Shown: positions 1 through 9,200 of the stretch, piece after piece
Position numbering within the stretch: the stretch's first letter is position 1
Layout: each line of letters begins with the position of its first letter
IMG/VR virus record: IMGVR_UViG_3300043427_002589
Location: 1 to 25,876 of that record
DNA length: 25,876 nt
DNA from: a virus
Strand: one strand, 5' to 3'
Made by a program: the position numbers and the translations under genes
The notes under the pieces: generated by a model
Told to the model about the DNA's origin: nothing
Databases searched by the model: none
Seen by the model: the letters and a program-made list of their open reading frames with translations, nothing else

Positions 1-3000
1 ATAGGTGTAAACGTCTCCGCCAGTTTGTCCAGCGACATAAATCCAACCATCAGCATTGTCCACGGCCAAGCCCCAACCGTCTGTTTCAAGATCGTCGGTA
101 AATCTTGCTGTCCATATTTTACTACCAGTGTCAGTATACTTGCCCACTGAGAAATATCTGCTGTCACCTCCCATTCCGCCAGTTTGAAAATGACTGAACA
201 GAGCAATGACATTGCCGTAACTGTCATATTCTACACTGGTTGCGATTTGTGGGAAATCTGTTGTAGGAGCACTGGACACAAATGTCTGTACCCAGATGTT
301 GTTATTGACTCCGCCGCCACCTAGCACTGAATTGCCTTCGCTGTCCACAATGTCTCCACTTGTAGGTAAGTGTAGTACACCGTTGGCATCAAACTTCCAC
401 TCTTTTTGTCCGCCCACTTCTTTTTCTGTAATGATCTTGAGAAAACCTTCTGTGGGGGCTCCATTAGTTGCGTCATTGCCCACATCCAATGTTACTAATT
501 CTGTAGGGTCATTGCCTGAGGAATGACGACCTTCTGCGTTCCAGAATCTCAATACTGATTCGCTGATACCGTCAATAGTATCAATGCCAGTAAATCTTAA
601 ACTTTGACCGCCTGTGATATAAACATCGCCGTCGTTGAACAGGCCCGCAATACCTGCATTGAGATTGTCTACAACAATACCTTGAGTGCCGTTGAATATT
701 GCTGTGCCTGGTGCTGTTAGGACGCCATTAGTGCCAAATGTCCAAGTCTTAGTTGTTACTACTGTACTAAATGTAACTGTGTCATAATCATCATGCCCCG
801 CAGTAATATCTTGATCAACGTGGATTTGCCAAAAGCCGTTATCTTGTTGGATAGCTGTAATAGTGGCAGTTATAGGAGTTCCCCAGGATGTAGTTACGGT
901 GTCGCCTATCTGAACAGTTGTACCTAAAGTAGGATATGCTTCGTCACCAATAAACAATCTCCAAATGCCGCCTGGACCTTCTGGTGGCCCCCATTCATCT
1001 ACTGTTTGTACCTCGATGTTTCCTAATGAACCACTACCTACTTCAATCGATGCGTCGTTATTGTTTGCGATTGTATCTGCGTTGAACGTAAAGTTTCCAG
1101 TGCTACCACCTAACACACTCTGTCCAGTGCTGTCTAAAATGTCTCCACCTGCTGGCAGTGTTAACGTACCATCTGAGCCAAAGATCCATTCGCGATCGAC
1201 ATCCATGTGGTTTGATATAATACTCACATCGTACCCAGACCTTAGATTTATACCAGTTACTTCATTAGAAGTAACAAATCCTACTGGTAATGTTAGATTA
1301 CCATCTGATCCTAAACTAACTGTGTGAGCACCGTTGACTAAACTTGATATACTACCAGTTAACTGAGTTATATCTGTAAGTGGCGACTTAGTTAAATTGA
1401 AGTTATAAACATAAACATTGGTATTTGCCGCTGTTCCTACAGGAATTATAAAATCGTAATAATCACCAGACGGGTCAGGTGTCTTTGTAGCAGGACCTGT
1501 TAGTGTTACTACAGTGTTTGCAGGGAAGGCTCCGTTACCACCAGTCAATAGTTCAAATGTGTCGCCTTTCTTTAGACTGTCAAATTTGGCTATAAATGGG
1601 GATGTATCTGTGGTTCTAATTTCAAGTTCGCTGGCTGTGGTCCATTGTACACTGGCAATATCTCCTATGCCTTCACCACCTAAAACTGATTCTGATATGA
1701 CTAATTGTCCATTAGCATCTACTCCTAAACCGTTTGATCCTAGATAGATAGTATTGGTACTTAGATAGATATCTCTAAATCTGAAAGAAGGACTGCCTAG
1801 ATCGTATGTGACATCGGCGTCGGGAATTAAATCATCACTTATTGTTGTACCATCCCAAGTACCACCACCTAACACACTCTGTCCAGTGCTGTCAAGGATG
1901 TCACCGCCCACAGGTAGTGTTAGATCACCGCTGGTATTAAAATGCCAACTATTTCCCTGATTATCAGTGTTTATCTCAATAGTTGCTCCGTTGCCGTCTA
2001 AGTACAATCCGGCAACGTTGGCATTATATCCCGGAGTAGGATTTAAGATTACTGCACGTTGATATGCCGCACTAAACTGATAGCCGTTTTTTGCGTTTAT
2101 TGATACTCCGCCCTCGCCAATAATGCTACCTTCCGGAGCACTGGATACTTTAAGAGATCCTGGTAAAGTTAAACTACCGTTAGGATCAAAAACCCAATCA
2201 CTAGTGTTAGCACTGAGTTTAATAGCACCTAGTGAACTAACTGTGCTAGGATATTCTGGAGGAGGTGTAACTCCTATCACTACTAGAAATCCTGTTCCTG
2301 GTATTTCTGAAAATCCGTTGATTGTAACAGCAAATATAAATCCTGGAATACCGTGATCCTCTTCAGTGAACTCAAACTCGTCACCTGGCGAATATCCTGG
2401 ATTTGTTGGCCAATCTGGATTGTCTATTTGTGTTTCAACAGCCCCACCAGGTCCTACCACAAACGCAACAGTGTATTGCCACGGTGTGCCTGATATAGCG
2501 TTACCTACAGTTCTGTGAGCGTTGTCTAACACCGCAGTAAATGTTTTTGGTAGTAGTAGTGGAGTTGTAAGAGTTGCATTCTTACCAAATGCCCAATCTT
2601 TGGCTGTTCCGTTGTTGTCTGCTCTTATTATAGCATTCCCGTTGGCATATAACATTGCTGTGCCAACTAGTGTATTACCGTTTAAGAATAGTCCTGAACT
2701 ATTTCCATCAACTAGGGATTTAACATACACGTCGTTAGATCCTGTAATTGTTCCGTCTTGCGGCAAGTAAAGATCGCCATCTGCACCGTAAGTCCACGAT
2801 TTACTTCCCCCACCTACATTACCAGAACCGTTGGCTATTATATAAAGGTTGTTTTGTGAAGTAACTGCAAGACTTCCTGATAAGGAGGAAAGTTCAGCAC
2901 CCTGTATCTGTAGTTGATCCCCACCAGTAATAGCAGGAAAAGTAACGTAGGGATCGGCACCACCAACTAGTACAACTTCGTCACCACTGCTGGATAATCT

Positions 3001-3249
3001 ATCTGTACTACTTGTTAAAATAATTTTGTTATTTGTGTCTTGATATACAGCAGTGATGTTTACATGATTACTATGATTAAAAAGAGGAGCTGCATAATCT
3101 TGTGCTAATTCAGTTAACTCAGCTACAGTTCCTCCAGTTAAATTATAAAGTTCAGTAAAATTATCATTTATTTTACCAAACGCAACACGCAGTGGATCTC
3201 CGTTACCTGCGTTCTCTGAACTTCCGATGTTAATATTTTTCTTTGCCAT
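1..3249 (-). CDS. Giant phage fibre/virion structural protein (3' end beyond window)
   Basis: The frame is open from an ATG at 3249 to the left edge, at least 1083 codons, with no stop, so the C-terminus is missing. The N-terminus (MAKKNINIGSS..., then AFGKINDNFTELY) closely resembles the start of the neighbouring 2953-residue protein and the opening module of T4-like marine phage fibre proteins. The body repeats a motif of the form W-x-F-x-x-x-G-x-L-x-LP, often followed by GGDILDSTGQSVLGGG, and contains a fibre-type YDLGSPSFRFRDIYLST segment. Near the edge the sequence DGWGLAVDNADGWIYVAGQT looks like an SBBP or delta-60 beta-propeller blade. The start overlaps the upstream gene's stop as TAATG, so the two are probably translated together. 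I infer an adhesion or tail-fibre role. The exact virion position is unknown. Confidence 0.8.
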   Translation of the reverse strand, partial: MAKKNINIGSSENAGNGDPLRVAFGKINDNFTELYNLTGGTVAELTELAQDYAAPLFNHSNHVNITAVYQDTNNKIILTSSTDRLSSSGDEVVLVGGADPYVTFPAITGGDQLQIQGAELSSLSGSLAVTSQNNLYIIANGSGNVGGGSKSWTYGADGDLYLPQDGTITGSNDVYVKSLVDGNSSGLFLNGNTLVGTAMLYANGNAIIRADNNGTAKDWAFGKNATLTTPLLLPKTFTAVLDNAHRTVGNAISGTPWQYTVAFVVGPGGAVETQIDNPDWPTNPGYSPGDEFEFTEEDHGIPGFIFAVTINGFSEIPGTGFLVVIGVTPPPEYPSTVSSLGAIKLSANTSDWVFDPNGSLTLPGSLKVSSAPEGSIIGEGGVSINAKNGYQFSAAYQRAVILNPTPGYNANVAGLYLDGNGATIEINTDNQGNSWHFNTSGDLTLPVGGDILDSTGQSVLGGGTWDGTTISDDLIPDADVTYDLGSPSFRFRDIYLSTNTIYLGSNGLGVDANGQLVISESVLGGEGIGDIASVQWTTASELEIRTTDTSPFIAKFDSLKKGDTFELLTGGNGAFPANTVVTLTGPATKTPDPSGDYYDFIIPVGTAANTNVYVYNFNLTKSPLTDITQLTGSISSLVNGAHTVSLGSDGNLTLPVGFVTSNEVTGINLRSGYDVSIISNHMDVDREWIFGSDGTLTLPAGGDILDSTGQSVLGGSTGNFTFNADTIANNNDASIEVGSGSLGNIEVQTVDEWGPPEGPGGIWRLFIGDEAYPTLGTTVQIGDTVTTSWGTPITATITAIQQDNGFWQIHVDQDITAGHDDYDTVTFSTVVTTKTWTFGTNGVLTAPGTAIFNGTQGIVVDNLNAGIAGLFNDGDVYITGGQSLRFTGIDTIDGISESVLRFWNAEGRHSSGNDPTELVTLDVGNDATNGAPTEGFLKIITEKEVGGQKEWKFDANGVLHLPTSGDIVDSEGNSVLGGGGVNNNIWVQTFVSSAPTTDFPQIATSVEYDSYGNVIALFSHFQTGGMGGDSRYFSVGKYTDTGSKIWTARFTDDLETDGWGLAVDNADGWIYVAGQTGGDVYTY
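1105..1893 (-). repeat. 30-bp exact direct repeat inside the fibre gene (1105-1134 and 1864-1893)
   Basis: The 30 bases at 1105-1134 recur exactly at 1864-1893, in the same frame, and encode the DSTGQSVLGG segment. A diverged third copy (DSEGNSVLGGG) lies around 311-350. They mark duplicated modules of the fibre protein and are a possible site for recombination between modules. Confidence 0.85.
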
Positions 3250-6200
3250 TATAGTCTTCCTACGACAATTTCTATTATACCTTCTCCACCATCCCAGTTT
3301 TGAAGAGCTTTACCTATTACACTTCCTAATTTAGGATCATCAGACGATTTTGCAAAACCGTTACCTGCACTAATCATTAGGTCACCTTTTTCTATCTTAC
3401 CAACAACTTTGCAAGGCACTCGACCTTGTAACGCTATAGATACAACATTGTCACCTTCTAATACAGTGTTCATCTCAAAAGCTGGTTTAGTAGAAACTAT
3501 TCCTGCAATTTTTCTAGTTGCTTCTCTAGCTAAAGTGACTTCATGATCTCCGCCAAATTCTAAAACTGTTCCAGGCTCATAACTATTGTCTGCTTGATAT
3601 CTTTCTGCTAAGTCAGCATATTTGGCTTTTAGAGCAGTACCTTTGAATTCATTGGCATAAATGTCTTGGTTGCCATCACGTATCGCAACAGTATTCGCAC
3701 TAGCACCTGTACTTCCTAAATAATCTGTGGTACCAATTCTTACAGCTTTTGAAGTATCAGCTACACCATCTAAATCGCCCTCAAATGTAGTGGCTTTCAA
3801 TACTCCGTTATTTCTCTTGGCTAGCAAACTATTGTTGCCGTCAGTGGAACTGGACACTGCTATAGTACATGATTGACTACCATTGAAACTGGTAGAAGTT
3901 GTTCCTGCAACAATAGTAATATCTGTTCCAGCTGATAGACTAAATGCTAGTCCGCCATTACCAACTTTGTCAGCATATGAAGCTATACCATAAAAAGTGT
4001 GTGGATTAGCTTCGGTTAGGTTTGTTGGCGCAGTAGTTCTACCAAATCTTGTACCATTAAAGTTCGTACCTTCAAATGTAGTACTATGAATAGTTTTAAA
4101 TTTTTTAGTAGAAGTACCAATGTCATATTTGTCAGTGTCCTCAACATTGATAATAGGAGTTATACTCGGGTCACCTGAAGGTAATGCGCTGTCAAAAGTT
4201 AATCTTCCACGCATTCTACCACCAACTTTTAATAGGGCGCCATAAGATGTTGCTCCACCTTTTCTTGTAGCTAGACCAGTACTAACACGATTTACATTAC
4301 TATCTTCAGGTAAATTAGTTGGTTCGAGACCACCCAAAGTATCATCACTGATAATAGTTGCCACAGTTTCTGTGCTAAGACCTAATATATCTCTAACGTT
4401 TTGCGCACTTAGCTCTGCTATATTACCAGTGTCAGTATCTCCTTGTGTAGAATTATAATAACCTAATATTTTTTTATTTGTTATTTTTCTAAGTTGAGAA
4501 AATGTAATACCGTCTGTGGTACTTGATGAATCTCTAATAGAAATAAATCCATTATCTGAATTGAATTGTGTTTCTTTAAATGCTGCAATACCATATCTAG
4601 AAGCCAATTGTTCTGAAGTCAATCCAGTAGTATCTTGTCCAATAGTGTTTGAACGGTTCAGTGATAGTTTAGTTTGCGCAATACCTGCACTGGAAGCTAC
4701 ATCAGCATTGGTAATGCTACCAGCTCTATAAGTGAAAGTAATTGAATTACCACCTTCAGTTAAAGTAACTGTTGAAACAATATCACTTTCTGTACTGATA
4801 GATACATTGGTCATAGAACCGCTGCTGTTTTCGTCTGGTTCCTGCCCTGTGAAAACTAACAAATCACCTAAACCAGGATTTCCAACAATTTCAACGTCGT
4901 TAATTTTTCCTATGTAATTATTTGTATCAAAAAATTGTTTGTTTATTAAATCACTAGTAGCCGTTGGTAACCCTGATCCAGTGATTTTATTTCCATTTAA
5001 ATCTATATTTCTTGGCACAGCAGAGGTCACTGCGGTAGCTACTGCTCCGCTGCCAGCATTTAATACTGATAAAAATGTAGCAGGATTTCTTCCAGCAACT
5101 GTATCAGAATAAGTTTGTGTAATGCTTGGTGGAATTGTATATCCAGATCCCCCATTTACAACAACTACTTCTTTAATTCTCTTATTATCACCTTGACCTT
5201 CCATTATAGCATAACCTGTTGCAGTTATGCCGCCCACAGTCTGTGGTGGTGAGAAAGTTAGTATCGGAGGTAGATTATAATTTAAGCCACCAAATAATAA
5301 TTGTACTTCCCTAACAGAACCACCTATGATCACTGTAGGAGTGTCAATGTAATTATAACCAGGATCATCAACAACAATGCTAGCCACTGAATATGTAGGT
5401 CCAGCACCACTTGATAATACTGCCCTAGCTGATGCACCAGTTCCTGAAGATGATACGATTGTTACTACTGGTGCAGTAGTATATCCTGAACCATTTTGGT
5501 TTACGTTAATATTTTGTACTTTATATCTCTGAGTGGTATTGGCTAGAGTGAAGCCACTCCACCCAGTTCTAACTCCACCAGTAGCTATAGCTTGATCTAC
5601 ATAAGATTTATTTGTAGCATCACCAGCTTGTGTTGGAGTTTTTAATAATGTAATTTTGTTATTGTTAAGACTAATTCCGCCTCTATTTCTAAAAACGCCA
5701 CCAACATCTGTTAGATCTTGAATCATAGAAAAACCAAAAACATCAGTTCTTCTTCCAGTGGTTTCTAATATATACGCAGTGCCGAATTCACCATAAGAAA
5801 CAGTTCCACCAGCGAACACATTATCCACGTACTTTCTGTTTACTGCACCTGTACCATTTACGTCTTCACTGTTTCTCAATGTTTCTATAGAATTACTTCC
5901 CAACTGCATGTTACCCTGCATGATACTAGCACCGTCTAATCTCATTAGACCTTTTTGCGGAGTTTCAGTGCCGTCAATAGAGTAAAAACCATTTATTATA
6001 TTATTAATATAGGTTACAATAGCCTTCTGTGTTGATACAGTAGTGTCCTCAGGAGCATCCATCTTAGTATCAGCACTGAAATTATCAACTGTCTCACCAA
6101 CAGCAAAACTCAAAGAACTAACACCAGATAGACCAATTCTAGCAGCAATGTTAACTGTGCCGTCCCCTTGATTTACATTGAAGTATGTACCGACTCTAAA

Positions 6201-9200
6201 GTTTCCATCTTGATCTGTACTAACATGGAAAACACGACCTGTGCCTATTTCTTTAACTATCGCACTAGGACTAGGACCAGGAGGCTCAGGTTGACCATAA
6301 ACATTATTAGGATAATTTGAATCGTCAAATCCACCTGCGCCTACTTGTAAGAAATCATGACCAGTGGCTCTAACTGTGGAGAATGTAGTAGTAATTCCAA
6401 TCACGTCTCCTGGTTGATGTTTTATATCCAGTGCAGTGTTTAGATCGAACAAATAGTTACTACCAGGACCAGTAATGGAAATTTCAGTTCCGGCAGGTAT
6501 AGACTGTGTTATAATACTGCTGATTCTAACTTCATAACCAGAAGTAGTACCGTCTTGATTAAATTCTTGAGTTACTGTTCTAATAAATGTATTCTGAGTA
6601 GTTCCATTTGGATCTCCGGCATAAGGAATGCCAGGACCAGAAAGAACAGCGCCATATTGTAATCCAGTTGCAGTTGCTGGGAATGTTAACGATTGCAAAG
6701 TATCTAACACTTGAGGTTGTACATTAATATGTAAGCTAACACTCAATAATGCTGTCAGTTGTGCAACTTGAGTTGGACTGTTACTCCCACCATTGACAAT
6801 TGTAACAGTAGGAACAAAATCATAACCAGATCCTGGGTTAGTGATAGTAACATCAGTTATTACACCGCCTTGCACTGTAACAGTAGCAGTTGCTCTATTA
6901 GAACCACTTGAGGGTGCTGCTATGAGTAGTGTAGGAGGGGTGTTGTCATTGTATCCGGCACCACCATCACTTATAACTATATCAGATATTACTCCAGCTG
7001 GATTTCTCTCACCAAGATTTATTATCCTAACGATTTGATCCATTAACTCGCCGACCTTTGTAGCTGACCCTGTTTCTGCTTCTAAATTATTATCTATAAT
7101 TTGAGGACTGTAACCTCCAGCGGTTGGATCTTGATATGATCTTCTAATACCTAAATTTCTGGCAGGTATTGTAGAAGACCCGCTTTGTAGAGCAGTGGTA
7201 ATAAGAGTCATCAATGTTTCAACAGTACTGTCGTCAATTCCCGAAACGCCTGCTGTGCCGTCAGTGTCTTGTGGTAGTAGATTACCTGCTTGTGGAGTAA
7301 CTGTTGATTCTAATACTATTAATTTGGAGATTGTTCTTATATGATTAATAGCAGCAATCATTTGAGATTTTTGTTCTGCTAGTAAAAATATACTTTCTGG
7401 AGTACCGTCATAAAATTTAAGAGTAGTATATCTAGTTTTTACATTTGCTTCATATTCTAGATCATATGCTAATGACTCTACAATAGTGCTAAACTTGCTT
7501 CTCCAAAGAGTTTCGTTATATGTGAAACCAGTACCCTGTGTTAAAATATTTAAATATCTTATTGTATCTTCTACAATAAAATCTTTATTAGCCAAAATTT
7601 GTTCAGAAGCATTTATTCTTGTACCTTCATATGGTAATGCAGTTTGACTAGGTGTAGAACCAGAATAAACGTTTAAGGCAGTCAATGCTACAGTTGTTGC
7701 AAAATTAATAGCATCAATTGTTTCTGTTTTTTGTTGACTCAACACAGTCGCTGCACTAACATTACCTTGTTGGTAGTATGCTATACCAGCTGCTCTACTT
7801 CTAACATTACCACCGTATGTTAAATCATAAGCAACAGCATCAATAATCAATCCTACATCTCTTGAACAAGTTATTTGATTATAAACAAAGTCTGGATATA
7901 TTTCATTTAAAAAATTAATAACTTCTCTTTGAATAAACGATTTATTTGCAACAAGTTTTGTTACAGCTTCAACATTAAACCCAACTAAAGGATTTGCAGT
8001 AACAGCTAACGGATATGAATCTTTAGTAATTCCAGCACTTCCAGGAGTCTCAGTTTTTCCTAAAATTCTGTAGATACTAGGATCAAAGTTAGTTTCAGAA
8101 AACTTCATTGCTGAAGAATTAATAATAGGTGGAACGTTGCGTATTTGAGATACTGAGATAGTTTTGGTTTGTGCAAATACTAAAGGTTTAGGCTGTGGCT
8201 TATTATATGCATCTGGTGCATAGAAAGGTAAGTCATTACTTAATGACGGATCAAGATTAATTCTCCAATATGAATCATAGAAAAAGAATCTTATTGGAGT
8301 TGTATTAGGTATTGATGCTGACAGTGGTCTGTCTAGTGTTAAATCCCAAATACCATCGACTCTAGTCTTTTTGGCTGTAGCAATTTGGTTTACCATATTA
8401 ACAGTTAACGGTAAATCTAATTCTATTAACCACCTATCTTCGACAGCATCATATGTCGGAGTAGTTCCTTCTTTTATAGTATATCTGGTATAATTTAAAG
8501 TTTCATTCAATGCAGGATCTAATAACTGGAAACTCCATCCTGCTTTAGGTGCCCAAGGACTAGCAGGATCTGTAATAATAACACTTGGATCAGCTTCATT
8601 TTTTACTTCAGTAATATAGATCTCAGTAGCACCAATTTTATTATCATTGACACCTAATGGTTCAACTAATCTAATGTTTACTTTAAATGTAACATCTTGT
8701 CTAACAACATTTGTGACGGTATATACTTGAATATCATTTGATACCACTGCAGGTACCGTAGACCCCAGAGTAAATTTCATATTTTTTACAGCTGGACGTC
8801 TTAATTGAATCACTTTTAAGGTATTTTGATTAGCTTGATTTTCACCAGCGACACCATCAAATCTAGCAACACCTGCAATTCTATCTTCACTGGCATTACC
8901 AGATATAGAATATATTCTATCTTGAACCAGTACTCCTGTTGGTGCTAAACTTTGTCTAGCTACTGGACTCTCATTGTAACTAAAAGCTGTTTTGATTAAG
9001 TCGTTAATGTGAGTAGTAGAGTCATTGGGTATTTCACTAGGCAACCAGTAATCGCTACTTTCTGTTTCATCTAAGGTAAAATTATACTCGTCTAAAATAG
9101 TTACTGTATATGTGTTACCTGAAATATCATTTGGTAAAGGATTGCCGCCTGGTGTAGTTGGTGGCAAATTGAGGCCAGCGTCAGTCTTAACTCCAGTAAT

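Noticed and set aside
965-1327. Plus-strand frames inside the giant fibre genes
   Set aside because: They are Pro/Ser/Leu-rich antisense shadows without Shine-Dalgarno sites or known motifs. The minus-strand frame is unbroken over thousands of bases.
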